This document shows, in pieces, positions 6,934 to 16,486 of a stretch of 19,825 bases of DNA. The stretch's first letter is position 1. Each line of letters opens with the position of its first letter. The translations under genes and the position numbers were made by a program. Origin of the DNA: Mageeibacillus sp. UBA5770. Its GTDB lineage: Bacteria; Bacillota_A; Clostridia; Saccharofermentanales; Saccharofermentanaceae. The notes under the pieces were generated by a model, which was given only the letters and a program-made list of their open reading frames with translations, was not told where the DNA came from and ran no database searches. The stretch is taken from NCBI GenBank assembly GCA_002418705.1, contig DIEQ01000019.1, positions 24,535-44,359 of the forward strand, written 5' to 3'.

Positions 6934-9612
6934 ATGGCTGATTCAACGGGTCCCGTAGATCGCACAAGCAGCGAAGTAAAGGACCTTCGTAAGCAACAGG
7001 AAGCACAGGTAGATTTGGTTTTCCGTTCTAAGCAGAACACGATTATTCCTGTAGACCTTGAGCAGGAGATGAAGAAGTCCTTCATCGATTATGCGATGAG
7101 CGTTATATCGGATCGTGCTTTGCCGGACATCCGCGATGGTCTTAAGCCTGTTCACAGGCGTATTTTATACTCCATGTACACACAGGGATTTACACCTGAA
7201 AAGTCGTACCGTAAGTGCGCAACCACAGTCGGAGACGTGCTCGGCCGCTTTCACCCGCATGGTGATGCGTCCGTATACGATGCACTTGTCCGGCTCGCCC
7301 AGGACTTCTCCATGCGCCATACACTCGTCGACGGTCACGGTAACTTCGGCTCGATGGACGGAGATCCGCCGGCTGCTTACCGTTATACGGAAGCAAGGCT
7401 TGCCAGGGTAGCGATGGAAATGATGAGCGATATCAACAAGAATACGGTTGATTTCCGCCCGAACTTCGACGAGCACGAGATGGAGCCGATTACGCTTCCC
7501 TCCCGTTTTCCCAACCTGCTGGTCAACGGATCCGTCGGTATTGCCGTCGGTATGGCCACCAGTATTCCGCCTCATAACATGGGTGAAGTTATTGACGGTG
7601 TTGTTATGCTTCTGGATAATCCTGAAGCAGATGTCGAAGAGCTCATGACGGTAATCAAGGGGCCTGACTTCCCGACCGGAGGCGCGATCCTCGGACAGAG
7701 AGGCATCAAAGATGCATACCGTACAGGCCGCGGCCGGATCGTTGTCCGTGCTCACACGGACATAGAGCCTATGAGGAATAACCGTCAGCGCATCGTTGTA
7801 CATGATCTTCCCTATATGGTCAATAAAGCCCGCCTGATTGAACGTATTGCGGATCTGGTCAAAGAAAAGAAGATTGACGGCATTTCTGATGTCCGTGATG
7901 AATCCGACCGTACCGCAGCTGTCCGCATCGTCATTGAGCTCAAAAAAGATGCCAATGCCAATGTTGTTCTGAATCAGCTGTATAAGCACTCGCCTATACA
8001 GGATGCGTTCAATGCCAACATGCTTGCGCTGGTCCCGGATGAGCAGGGTCGGCTTGAGCCAAAGACAATTACATTGATGGACGCGCTTGTCTACTATATC
8101 CGCCACCAGGAGGATGTTGTCCGCCGCCGCACGACCTTTGACCTAGAAAAGGCAGAAGCGAGAAAACATATTGTTGAAGGCCTTCTCAAGGCGATCGATC
8201 ATATCGATGAAGTCATTGCCATCATCCGATCCTCCAGGACGGAAGAACAGGCGAAGCAGCGTCTTTGTGAGCGGTTCGACTTTACCGAAAAGCAGGCACA
8301 GCATATCGTTGATATGCGTCTCGGCCGTCTTACAGGCCTCGAACGCGAAAAACTCGAGGGCGAGTACAGAGACCTTGAAGCGAAGATAGAGTATTTCCGC
8401 AGTATCCTTGGTGATGAAATTCTTCTGCATCAGGTCATTAAAGCTGAAATCCTTGCCGTAAAGAATAAATATGCCACGGAGCGCAAAACCGCCATCGAGG
8501 CAGGCGAAGATGATGATATTGACGATGAGTCCCTGATCCGTGAGGAGGATGTCATCATAACTCTCACGCACTTCGGCTATGTCAAGCGCCTTCCTGTTGA
8601 TACCTATAAGAGTCAGCACCGCGGAGGACGAGGCATATCAGGCCTTGCCACACGTGAGGAGGACTTTGTCGAGAACATAATCACGACCTCGACGCATGCA
8701 GTTCTTCTTTGCTTCACCAACCGCGGACGTGTATTCCGGCTTAAAGGCTACCAGGTCCCGGAGGCAAGCCGCCAGGCTAAGGGTACGGCGATTGTCAATC
8801 TGCTTCAGCTGGACGGCGGAGAGAAGATACAGACTGTAATTCCGATCCGCAGCTTTGATGATATCGGATATCTTATGATGTCAACACGCAAGGGTATCGT
8901 TAAGAAGACGGAACTAATTGATTATTCCCGTATCAATAAGAACGGACTGATCGCTGTTAACTTGAGGGATGATGACGAGCTTGTCGGTGTCCGCCTGACC
9001 GACGGACAGCAGGAAATTGTCCTGGTAACCAGAAAAGGAATGTCCATCCGCTTCGGAGAAGAAGATGTCAGGGATACAGGGCGCAATACCATGGGTGTCC
9101 GCGGCATCACCCTTTCCGGTGATGATGAAGTCATCGGCATGGCTCCGATTGTTGAAGGTGAGAATCTTCTTGTCGTTTCCGAAAAGGGCTTTGGCAAACG
9201 TACGGAGATGGAAGAATACCGTACACAGACGCGCGGCGGTAAAGGTCTGATAACATACCGTATTGCTGAAAAGACCGGACCGCTCGTCAGAATAGCACTG
9301 GTTGATGACGATAAGGATGTACTTCTCATCAGTGATTCCGGAATTGTCATCCGGCTTGCTGCAGCTGAGATTCCCGTTCTCTCGCGGGTAACACAGGGTG
9401 TTACTCTGATGCGTACCAAAGTCGGTAAAGTGGTTGACCTTGCTGTCGTAGACCATGAGGACGAAGACGCCGGGGAAGAGGAGTTTGGGCTTCCTGCAGA
9501 GGATTCGGACGCAGTTGAATCTTTGCTTGAAGTCGATGCATCTGATTACGATGCCGGCGAAGATGCCGAAGTTGAGACTTTCGAAGATGGAGCCGATCCG
9601 TCGGCAGACTGA
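6934..9612 (+). CDS. gyrA: DNA gyrase subunit A
   Basis: The breakage-reunion subunit of gyrase, which introduces negative supercoils together with GyrB. The protein has 892 residues. The catalytic tyrosine is Tyr151 in the motif [10 protein letters not shown]. The quinolone-resistance region reads [17 protein letters not shown], with Ala112 at the place of E. coli Ser83 and Asp116 at Asp87. GyrA rather than ParC is indicated by the GyrA box QHRGGRG (561-567) and by the full set of C-terminal beta-pinwheel blades that wrap DNA. The N-terminus is about 29 residues longer than in E. coli and the last 50 or so residues are strongly acidic. ATG 6934 is chosen for its GAGGAGGAAAG ribosome binding site at about 6919-6929. 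gyrB is not adjacent, unlike the common gyrB-gyrA order in Clostridia. Confidence 0.97.
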   Translation: MADSTGPVDRTSSEVKDLRKQQEAQVDLVFRSKQNTIIPVDLEQEMKKSFIDYAMSVISDRALPDIRDGLKPVHRRILYSMYTQGFTPEKSYRKCATTVGDVLGRFHPHGDASVYDALVRLAQDFSMRHTLVDGHGNFGSMDGDPPAAYRYTEARLARVAMEMMSDINKNTVDFRPNFDEHEMEPITLPSRFPNLLVNGSVGIAVGMATSIPPHNMGEVIDGVVMLLDNPEADVEELMTVIKGPDFPTGGAILGQRGIKDAYRTGRGRIVVRAHTDIEPMRNNRQRIVVHDLPYMVNKARLIERIADLVKEKKIDGISDVRDESDRTAAVRIVIELKKDANANVVLNQLYKHSPIQDAFNANMLALVPDEQGRLEPKTITLMDALVYYIRHQEDVVRRRTTFDLEKAEARKHIVEGLLKAIDHIDEVIAIIRSSRTEEQAKQRLCERFDFTEKQAQHIVDMRLGRLTGLEREKLEGEYRDLEAKIEYFRSILGDEILLHQVIKAEILAVKNKYATERKTAIEAGEDDDIDDESLIREEDVIITLTHFGYVKRLPVDTYKSQHRGGRGISGLATREEDFVENIITTSTHAVLLCFTNRGRVFRLKGYQVPEASRQAKGTAIVNLLQLDGGEKIQTVIPIRSFDDIGYLMMSTRKGIVKKTELIDYSRINKNGLIAVNLRDDDELVGVRLTDGQQEIVLVTRKGMSIRFGEEDVRDTGRNTMGVRGITLSGDDEVIGMAPIVEGENLLVVSEKGFGKRTEMEEYRTQTRGGKGLITYRIAEKTGPLVRIALVDDDKDVLLISDSGIVIRLAAAEIPVLSRVTQGVTLMRTKVGKVVDLAVVDHEDEDAGEEEFGLPAEDSDAVESLLEVDASDYDAGEDAEVETFEDGADPSAD

Positions 9613-9617
9613 ACATG

Positions 9618-9649
9618 AGAGAGCATGCTGCCTGGGCAGCATGCTCTCT
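9618..9649 (+). terminator. Strong hairpin after gyrA, probable terminator
   Basis: A perfect inverted repeat (arm AGAGAGCATGCTGCC at 9618-9632, partner 9635-9649) starts 5 nt after the gyrA stop. The stem is 14-15 bp with a tiny loop. The following tail (TTTATTG) is only moderately T-rich, so termination may be partial and some read-through into the carboxypeptidase gene is possible. It could also act as a 3' mRNA stabiliser. Confidence 0.75.
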
Positions 9650-9676
9650 TTATTGATCTACAATAAGGAGATGACC

Positions 9677-11050
9677 ATGAATGAAGTTGCCCAAACACCG
9701 TTTTTTAAGCAGATTCACCATCCTCACCGCCTGATTGCAGCCGTTTCAGCAACGGTTCTTGCCGTCATTTTTTCTGTTGCCGCACCGCTTTCGGCGGCTG
9801 TCGGCCAACAGGAAATCACCCTTCCGGAGCTCGCTGATGTCTCCTGTGCATCCTATCTTGTCTATAACAGGACAAAGGGCGAGATTGTTATCTCAAAGGA
9901 ACCCGATAAGAAGATATATCCTGCAAGTATGACAAAAATCATGACAGCAGCCCTTGCCCTCGAACACTTAAAGCCGGATCAGGTACTGACGGTTAGTCAG
10001 ACGGCAATGAATGCCACAACGCCTAACTCCACCCTCATGGGACTTCAGGTCGGTGAAGAGGTCACAGTCAACGAATTGCTGTTCGGTCTTATGCTTCCGT
10101 CCGGCAATGACGCCGCCAATGTACTGGCGGAGGCGATTGTCACGGCAACCGGTTATACGGATCCTGCTGCAGGCACCGCCGCAACCGCTGCAGACGGCAC
10201 CGAGACAACGACTGCCCCTCGCTCAAAGCTAAGCCTGTTCCCGGACATTATGAATCAAAAAGCAACCGAACTCGGCCTCTCCAATACGCATTTCGAAAAC
10301 GCTAACGGCCTTCACAGCGACAATCACTATACAACGGCCAGCGACCTTGCGAAAATTTTTGACTATGCAGTTGCCAGTGATGATTTCCGGACTGTCATTT
10401 CGTCCGCAACGCATGTTTATAAAGCGACAAATAAGCGTACCCTTGATGCATGGGGCGTTGCCAAAAATACCAACTGCCTGTTGACTGATCCCTGGATTTT
10501 AGGTGCAGATACCGCAGTGGCCAAGGTTATCGGCGGCAAGACCGGCACAACGATTCCAGGTGGCACCGGCATGACGCTCCTTTCCGTTGATAAAAACGGA
10601 GATGAACTAATCTCTGTTGTATGTGGAATTCCATATGAGACGGCAAACCGCCTCACTATTTATATGGCCGCAATTTTAAGGTCAGGCGCGCAGGCCTGTT
10701 TCGATAAGGATCCTGTAGTCCGCGTCGCAGGCAATGTCATGGACAACAAGCCGTACAACGCGCCGGCAGGACAGGGTCCGATCGGTGATACTGCCATAAC
10801 TCCGACCGCTGCCCCCACTGCGGAACCGACAGCCGTCGTCACAACTTCTGAGACAACGCCCAGCCCAACAGCCGTACCTGCCGACGATCATGAAAAAACC
10901 GGTTTTGCTCCATTGGATCTTGTCATATCACACCCGGTTATCAGCAGTGTTATCGGCGGTATAATCCTTATCATACTTGTATTGGTTATTGTATATTTTG
11001 CAGCGAACCGCAAGAGGCGGCGCACACCCAGCGGAATCAGACGTCTGTAA
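9677..11050 (+). CDS. D-alanyl-D-alanine carboxypeptidase (DacF/PBP5 family, peptidase S11)
   Basis: A penicillin-binding protein that trims the terminal D-Ala from peptidoglycan pentapeptides outside the membrane. The protein has 457 residues. It has a signal peptide at about 18-41 and the three active-site motifs of the family: SMTK (84-87, nucleophile Ser84), SGN (142-144) and KTG (288-290). A Thr/Ala-rich insert (about 160-183, GTAATAADGTETTTA) follows the SGN motif. A Thr/Pro-rich spacer (about 372-402) leads to a C-terminal membrane helix (about 424-443) and a basic tail RKRRRTP, so it is probably anchored at both ends or at the C-terminus after signal cleavage. The start at 9677 fits AAGGAG six bases upstream; an in-frame ATG at 9671 directly abuts that site and is less likely. 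galM begins 22 nt downstream, suggesting one transcript. Confidence 0.93.
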   Translation: MNEVAQTPFFKQIHHPHRLIAAVSATVLAVIFSVAAPLSAAVGQQEITLPELADVSCASYLVYNRTKGEIVISKEPDKKIYPASMTKIMTAALALEHLKPDQVLTVSQTAMNATTPNSTLMGLQVGEEVTVNELLFGLMLPSGNDAANVLAEAIVTATGYTDPAAGTAATAADGTETTTAPRSKLSLFPDIMNQKATELGLSNTHFENANGLHSDNHYTTASDLAKIFDYAVASDDFRTVISSATHVYKATNKRTLDAWGVAKNTNCLLTDPWILGADTAVAKVIGGKTGTTIPGGTGMTLLSVDKNGDELISVVCGIPYETANRLTIYMAAILRSGAQACFDKDPVVRVAGNVMDNKPYNAPAGQGPIGDTAITPTAAPTAEPTAVVTTSETTPSPTAVPADDHEKTGFAPLDLVISHPVISSVIGGIILIILVLVIVYFAANRKRRRTPSGIRRL

Positions 11051-11072
11051 TTATTGTATAGGGGGATTTGTT

Positions 11073-12095
11073 ATGAGTATTCAAAAGTCACTTTTCGGAA
11101 AAGCCGGTGATCAGGAAGTCAGCATGTATACTCTTTCGTCAGGTAATTTGGAAGTTCAGATAATAGAATACGGTGCCTGCATCAAGTCGATATATACAAA
11201 AGACAAGAACGGAAGCCTTAAAAACACGGTTCTCGGATATGATACTCTTGAAGAATATATGACAAAGACAGCATTCCTCGGTGCTGTCTGCGGACGTCAT
11301 GCAAACCGTATTGAAGGCGCGCAGGTCACAATTAACGGTGTGACGTACGATCTCGAAAAGAACGAAGGAGAGAATAGTCTCCACAGCGGCGCGCATGGCT
11401 TTCACAGCCGCGTATTTGACGGCAAAATCGTTGGCGACACGCTTGAGCTTTCCCTTGTCAGCCCGCATCTTGATCAGGGGTTCCCCGGAATTATGAACCT
11501 CACTGTCATTTACTCAATAACACCGGATAACGGACTCCTCATTGAATACCGTGCATCAAGTGACCGGGATACAATCTGCAACCTTACCAACCATGCATAT
11601 TTTAACCTTGAGGGTGACGAGGGGACAATCCTGGATCATACCATCCAGATGGCCAGCGACTTTTACACGCCGCTGAAAACAGGATGCCTTCCCAACGGCG
11701 AGATCCGCAGCGTCAGGAATACTCCTTTTGATTTTACATCTGCAAGGCGTATCGGAGATTCAATCGAGGCACATGAGCCCCTGGACGGTGACGGATATGA
11801 CCACAATTTTGTCCTTCGCGGTCCTTCAAGTGAGCCGTGTGTGACGCTTTGTGCTCCGAATTCGGGTATCCGCATGGCCGTCTATACGACTCTTCCGGGA
11901 ATTCAGTTCTACACCGGTAATTTTCTCGACGGATTTTTTGTCCGCGATGGAAAACTGGAAGGCAAGCATCACGGTCTGTGCCTTGAGACCCAGTATTTCC
12001 CCAATGCCATGAAGTATTCGCATTTTTTACAGCCGATCCTAAAAGCCGGAGAATCAATGATTTCAACAACTGAATACCGTTTTTCGCTGAAATAA
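11073..12095 (+). CDS. galM: Aldose 1-epimerase (galactose mutarotase)
   Basis: Interconverts the alpha and beta anomers of hexoses such as galactose, feeding the alpha form to galactokinase; cytoplasmic here, as no signal peptide is seen. The 340 residues match the usual family length. Conserved elements are GRHANRIEGA (75-83, substrate Asn/Arg), the NSLHSGAHGF stretch (101-110), TNHAYFNLEG with catalytic acid His174, DGYDHNFVL (240-248), and GLCLETQYFPNA with catalytic base Glu305. A GGGGG ribosome binding site at about 11061-11065 precedes the ATG. It follows the carboxypeptidase gene closely and precedes the regulator by 59 nt without a clear terminator or promoter. The family also includes epimerases for other sugars, but the galT gene nearby supports galactose. 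Confidence 0.93.
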   Translation: MSIQKSLFGKAGDQEVSMYTLSSGNLEVQIIEYGACIKSIYTKDKNGSLKNTVLGYDTLEEYMTKTAFLGAVCGRHANRIEGAQVTINGVTYDLEKNEGENSLHSGAHGFHSRVFDGKIVGDTLELSLVSPHLDQGFPGIMNLTVIYSITPDNGLLIEYRASSDRDTICNLTNHAYFNLEGDEGTILDHTIQMASDFYTPLKTGCLPNGEIRSVRNTPFDFTSARRIGDSIEAHEPLDGDGYDHNFVLRGPSSEPCVTLCAPNSGIRMAVYTTLPGIQFYTGNFLDGFFVRDGKLEGKHHGLCLETQYFPNAMKYSHFLQPILKAGESMISTTEYRFSLK

Positions 12096-12154
12096 CGAGC
12101 TAACAGTAAAATGTTGTATCGCCGGGTTATTTCTGCCTGATCAGGGGGATAATA

Positions 12155-13759
12155 ATGTATAAAATCATGCTGGTGGATGATGAAACACAGGTACGGGAAG
12201 CCATCATTGAGATGGTCCCGTGGGAAGAGTGCGGATTCACTGTGGTCGGGCAGGCTGCAAATGGCAGGGATGCCCTGGAAGTACTCGACAGCGTCACAAC
12301 TGACGTAGTCATCACTGATATTAAGATGCCGATCATGGACGGAATCGAGTTTATCAAGGCGGTACGGGAAATACAGCCACTGATCAAAATTGTAATACTG
12401 TCAGGGTTCGGTGAATTTGAGTATGCCAAAGATGCCATCAGCCTGAATGTCATCGAGTATCTGCTCAAGCCCGTATCTGTTGCAGGACTTACCAAAACGC
12501 TGAATTCGATCCGCGAAAAGCTCGATGCAGAGAATGAAGACCGATTAAATGTCGAGCAGATGCGAGAAGAGTATGTGGACAATCTGCCGGTGCTCAGGGA
12601 GAACTTTCTTCTTTCCCTTATGCTTAATCCTTATGAGACGCAATCCATAAAGGCACGCAGCGAGTCACTCGAGATGGATCTGAGCGGTCCGGCATTTGTT
12701 GTTATTGCCGTAAACTGCAGTAAATTATCCCATTCTCTTTTCTACTATGCCCCCAAAGGCATGGAAGTCATGATGCTGTCCATTAAGTCGATTGCACGGG
12801 ATATCTGTGAAAAATATTTCCATGCACACGTTGTTCTTAACGGTGAAAACATCCTTCTGCTTGCATCGGATTCAGCGGAGAAGATAGATGCATTTCTATC
12901 GATCGCGGTCAAAGAAATCCAGCAGGACTTTTCCAAGCATTACGGACTGCAGGTGACAATTGGGATAAGCGAACATTTCTATGATGTGGCACAGACAAGA
13001 AAGGCCTATGAGCAGTGTATTTCTGCCCTGGGGTACCGGATTGTAGCCGGGAAAACAGGCATTATTTACATTGGTGACATTGAGCGCCAGTATTCGGCAA
13101 CCATTGTACTGACAGAGGACGATGAGCTTCGCCTGAACAGTATTATGAAGTCGGGCACACGCGAAGAACTGGGTGAATTTACAGATAAGCTATTCGCCAT
13201 GCTGTCAGCCAGCGTAACAAGTGTCGCAGACTGTCAGATCTTTATGATCGAGCTTTTTGCGGTTCTGATTAAGTCGACCAAGAATTTGACGGAAGACATT
13301 CAGAAACGGATTACGCAGAACATTGGTCTGATAACGGACCTGCATAAATACGACTCAATCGATACCCTCAAGCATAATTTTCAGGAGCTATGCCTTGAGA
13401 TTATGGATAATGTGGCATCGACGCGTGCGGATGCCACGGACCAGTGGGCTACTCAGGGATACGATTACATTATGAACAGATATGCTGATCCGGATCTGTC
13501 GCTAAAAACAGTAAGCGACAGCCTTCATATCAGTTCCAGCTATTTCGGTGCCGTTTTCAAGAAAGTCTGGAAAGATTCATTTACCAACATCCTGATTAAG
13601 CGCCGAATGCAGCGTGCCTATGAGCTGGTCACGACGACAAACCTGAAGATTCTTCAGATTGCTGCAGAGACAGGATACACGGACCAGCATTACTTCAGCT
13701 ATTGTTTTAAAAAATATTACGGCAAATCGGTAAGCGAAGTGCGCGGGCAAACCAAGTGA
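12155..13759 (+). CDS. YesN-type response regulator with AraC-family DNA-binding domain
   Basis: A 534-residue cytoplasmic transcription regulator. The receiver domain (1 to about 120) has the acidic pocket Asp8/Asp9, phosphoacceptor Asp55 (TDIKMP), Ser83 (LSGF) and Lys105 (LLKP). A central region of about 300 residues has no assigned role; such linkers in YesN proteins may help dimerise. The C-terminus (about 430-534) carries two helix-turn-helix motifs of the AraC/XylS type (DPDLSLKTVSDSLHISSSYF and KILQIAAETGYTDQHYFSYC, then FKKYYGKSVSEVRG). An AGGGGG site at 12144-12149 fits the ATG. The gene overlaps or abuts its kinase, so the two form a two-component system. Targets may include galM, galT or an unseen sugar transporter, which is inference. 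Confidence 0.94.
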   Translation: MYKIMLVDDETQVREAIIEMVPWEECGFTVVGQAANGRDALEVLDSVTTDVVITDIKMPIMDGIEFIKAVREIQPLIKIVILSGFGEFEYAKDAISLNVIEYLLKPVSVAGLTKTLNSIREKLDAENEDRLNVEQMREEYVDNLPVLRENFLLSLMLNPYETQSIKARSESLEMDLSGPAFVVIAVNCSKLSHSLFYYAPKGMEVMMLSIKSIARDICEKYFHAHVVLNGENILLLASDSAEKIDAFLSIAVKEIQQDFSKHYGLQVTIGISEHFYDVAQTRKAYEQCISALGYRIVAGKTGIIYIGDIERQYSATIVLTEDDELRLNSIMKSGTREELGEFTDKLFAMLSASVTSVADCQIFMIELFAVLIKSTKNLTEDIQKRITQNIGLITDLHKYDSIDTLKHNFQELCLEIMDNVASTRADATDQWATQGYDYIMNRYADPDLSLKTVSDSLHISSSYFGAVFKKVWKDSFTNILIKRRMQRAYELVTTTNLKILQIAAETGYTDQHYFSYCFKKYYGKSVSEVRGQTK

Positions 13760-13767
13760 GGCCTGGA

Positions 13768-15528
13768 ATGAAGCAGAAGCAGAAGCAGAAGTTTACAGAC
13801 CGGCTACGCAGCCTTCAGTTCATACTTACGCTCACCACGTCTGTGATAGTCGCGGCCGTGGTCGTTCCGGTCAGTATATTGCAGTACAATCGCTTTAACC
13901 AGTCACTGATCAGCAACAAAACGACAAACTCCACTCAGATGGTTGAGCAGGTCGCCAATACGCTGAACTCCTATATGAGGAATCTTCTGAACACTTCTGA
14001 CAAAATAATTGAAAATCTTGCTGTTCATGAGAACGCCCTCTACGATGAAGAAGAGACCGGCCAGAAAGTTGTTACAAGCGCATTTCAGATGAATACATCT
14101 ATTGCGGCCATCTCGATTTTTGACCGCAGCGGCAATATTCTTGCCATCGCGCCGCAGAAGCCTACACGGGATGTGGCTTCCATTATCAGCCAGCAATGGT
14201 ATCAGAATGCCAAGCTGAGTGAGTCGTCCTATGTCTTTTCACCGCCGCACATCCAGAATATTTTCAAAGGAGAATATTTTTGGACCGTAACATTAAGCCG
14301 CAGACTAAGTGAAGCCGGCGATGTGTTTCCGGAAGGTACGCTTTTCATGCTTGATATGAATTTCGAGCAGATGGACGAATACTGTACGAATGCTACAATA
14401 GGCAAACGCGGATATGTTTACATTGTTGACGAGGGCAACAATATTATTTATCACCCCCAGCAGCAGGTGATCAATGTCGGTCTCAAAGAAGAGGACCTTG
14501 CCTTTATCGGGCAGAAACCGGACGGGGAATATATTCACACCTCTGATGACAGCGTAATGGTTATCCGTACGCTTGAGAACACCGGATGGCGTCTTGTCGG
14601 TATCAGTTATTTGAATGAAGCCTCAGAGGTCCGTAACGAGATTATCAGCTATCTTGCAGCTGTCCTGATTGCAGGTTTTCTAGCGATATTTGTCATCTCA
14701 CTGATAATATCCAAGATAATCCTTCGTCCGCTTGAAAAACTGACATCCTCCATGAAGCTTGTCCGTGACGGAAATTTTGATATCCGTGCGGAGACAAATA
14801 GTATTTATGAGGTCGAACAGCTGTCAATATCGTTCAATCATATGGTTAACCGTATCAATGAGTTGATGGGTCAGGTAATTCTCGAAGAACAGGAACTTCG
14901 TAAAAGTGAGCTTAAGGCCCTTCAGTCGCAGATCAATCCCCACTTTCTTTACAACACACTCGGCTCCATTTTATGGATGTGCGAGAAAAACAGAGGCCCG
15001 GAGGCTGCCGTCATGGTATCCGCTCTTGCCAGCCTGTTCCGTATCAGCATCAGCAAAGGCAAGGAGCTTATTCCTATACGTGATGAGCTGACGCATGCCG
15101 AGAGCTATCTTATCATCCAAAAAATGCGTTATAAAGATCAGTTTACCTATACTATTGAAGCGGACGAATCTTTAAAGGATTACCTGTGTCCCAAGATCAG
15201 TCTCCAGCCGATCATAGAGAACGCGATCTACCATGGCATTGATCGCTGCGTTGATAAGGGGGAAATTCATATCCATATCTCTGAAAAGGGCAGCGACATA
15301 CTGATGCAGGTTACCGATAACGGTCTTGGCATGAGCGAAAAAGTCCTGGCTGGTATCCTGCAGAGCGAATCGCAGAATGATTACGGAATCGGACTTAAAA
15401 ATGTCGACAGCCGCGTCAAGATTTTCTTCGGGAAGCAGTATGGGATTACAATCGAAAGCCAGCTTGACGAGGGAACCTGTGTCAGTATTCTGATTCCGAG
15501 AATTACGGAGGATGTGACTAATGTGTAA
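13768..15528 (+). CDS. YesM/LytS-type sensor histidine kinase with extracellular dCache-like domain
   Basis: A 586-residue membrane kinase and the likely partner of the preceding regulator. Domains in order are a Lys/Gln-rich cytoplasmic start (KQKQKQK), membrane helix about 18-40, an extracellular domain about 41-292 with dCache-like features (WYQNAKL, GYVYIVDEGNNIIYHP), membrane helix about 295-316, a HAMP linker about 317-369, and a His-kinase domain with SQINPHFLYNTLGSI (phosphoacceptor His392). The ATPase domain has LQPIIENAIYHG (N box, Asn485), DNGLGM (517-522) and GIGLKNV (540-546). The ATG at 13768 is preferred because GAGG lies 6 nt upstream. A GTG at 13756 overlapping the regulator stop is an alternative that adds four residues. 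Its last bases contain the ribosome binding site of the next gene. Confidence 0.94.
   Translation: MKQKQKQKFTDRLRSLQFILTLTTSVIVAAVVVPVSILQYNRFNQSLISNKTTNSTQMVEQVANTLNSYMRNLLNTSDKIIENLAVHENALYDEEETGQKVVTSAFQMNTSIAAISIFDRSGNILAIAPQKPTRDVASIISQQWYQNAKLSESSYVFSPPHIQNIFKGEYFWTVTLSRRLSEAGDVFPEGTLFMLDMNFEQMDEYCTNATIGKRGYVYIVDEGNNIIYHPQQQVINVGLKEEDLAFIGQKPDGEYIHTSDDSVMVIRTLENTGWRLVGISYLNEASEVRNEIISYLAAVLIAGFLAIFVISLIISKIILRPLEKLTSSMKLVRDGNFDIRAETNSIYEVEQLSISFNHMVNRINELMGQVILEEQELRKSELKALQSQINPHFLYNTLGSILWMCEKNRGPEAAVMVSALASLFRISISKGKELIPIRDELTHAESYLIIQKMRYKDQFTYTIEADESLKDYLCPKISLQPIIENAIYHGIDRCVDKGEIHIHISEKGSDILMQVTDNGLGMSEKVLAGILQSESQNDYGIGLKNVDSRVKIFFGKQYGITIESQLDEGTCVSILIPRITEDVTNV
13771..13791 (+). 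repeat. AAGCAG hexamer repeat at the kinase N-terminus
   Basis: The hexamer AAGCAG occurs three times in a row followed by AAG, encoding KQKQKQK right after the start codon. Unit changes would keep the frame and only alter the length of the basic tail before the first membrane helix. Confidence 0.9.
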
Positions 15529-16483
15529 GAAGCGCACCGCCCTTGCCCTGATTTTACTGGCGGCGGTTTTTATGTCGCTGAGCTGCAGTTCAGCCCCAGC
15601 CAAAGAAAAATTAAAAATTATGCTGATTGTAAAGGCTGAGGACTCAACCTTTTGGAAAACAGTACTGCAGGGAGCTCAGGCTGCGGGGAGCGAATATGAT
15701 GTGGATATTATTTTTCGGGGAAGCGACAAGGAAGATGATTACGAGACACAAAACAGGCTGATTGAAGATGCCGTCACCCAAAATGCTGATGCCGTCGTGC
15801 TTTCGGCATGCGATTTTGATAAGACGGTGCCCTCAGCCCATAAAGTAATGGATGCTGGGATCCCGCTTATAACGATAGACAGCGGGATCAATACCGACCG
15901 GGATGTCCTGTTTATTGGAACCAATAACTATGCTGCAGGCCAGATGGCTGCTGAGACCCTTGCCGAGTTAACCGGCGAAGCTGCCGTGATCGGAATCGTT
16001 AATTTTGAGGAGGGCAGCGGCAATGCGATCGAAAGATACCAGGGTTTTCTCGATACGATCGCAGGTTACCCTGGCATCACTGTTGCCGACACACGCTTTT
16101 CCAAATCCAATCTCGAAGCGCCAAGGAAGGCAACTCTTGATATGCTTGGCAAAAACCCGGACATTACAGCCATCGTGGCCTTCAATGAATGGACTACGCT
16201 TGGAGCCGGTTATGCGATCAAAGAAGCCGGCCGAAGCGACAGTACGGTTATGGTGGGCTTTGATAACAATGTCAAATCGATCATTATGCTTGAAGACGGG
16301 GATATTGACACGCTGATTATCCAGAATCCTTTTGCAATGGGCTATCTGGGTGTAAAGTATGCAATAGATGCAATCAACGGCCAGAAGATCCCCGAGACGA
16401 CGGAGACAGCAACCGTTGCGATTAACAGGAATAATATGTACAACACTGAAAATCAGAAGCTATTATTCCCGTTCGCCCGGTAA
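15521..16483 (+). CDS. Sugar-binding lipoprotein, ribose-type periplasmic binding protein (Peripla_BP_4)
   Basis: A 320-residue lipoprotein with a typical export signal (MCKKRTALALILLAAVF) and a lipobox MSLSC whose Cys22 would be lipidated, so it sits on the outer face of the membrane. The rest matches the two-lobed RbsB-type fold: STFWKTVLQGAQAAG, NADAVVLSACDFD, GIPLITIDSGI, FIGTNNYAAGQMAAETLAEL, VGFDNN and DTLIIQNPFAMGYLGVKYA. It overlaps the kinase stop by 8 nt, and its GGAGG site lies within the kinase gene, so the two are coupled. No ABC permease or ATPase follows, which argues for a role presenting ligand to the kinase rather than classic uptake, as described for XylFII with LytS in Clostridium. 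The ligand is not known; a galactose-type sugar is suggested by neighbours only. Confidence 0.9.
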   Translation: MCKKRTALALILLAAVFMSLSCSSAPAKEKLKIMLIVKAEDSTFWKTVLQGAQAAGSEYDVDIIFRGSDKEDDYETQNRLIEDAVTQNADAVVLSACDFDKTVPSAHKVMDAGIPLITIDSGINTDRDVLFIGTNNYAAGQMAAETLAELTGEAAVIGIVNFEEGSGNAIERYQGFLDTIAGYPGITVADTRFSKSNLEAPRKATLDMLGKNPDITAIVAFNEWTTLGAGYAIKEAGRSDSTVMVGFDNNVKSIIMLEDGDIDTLIIQNPFAMGYLGVKYAIDAINGQKIPETTETATVAINRNNMYNTENQKLLFPFAR

Positions 16484-16486
16484 AAG

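Noticed and set aside
7165..8106. 313-codon open frame on the minus strand inside gyrA
   Set aside because: It lies opposite highly conserved gyrA coding sequence, has no ribosome binding site or recognisable motif, and is a codon-bias shadow.
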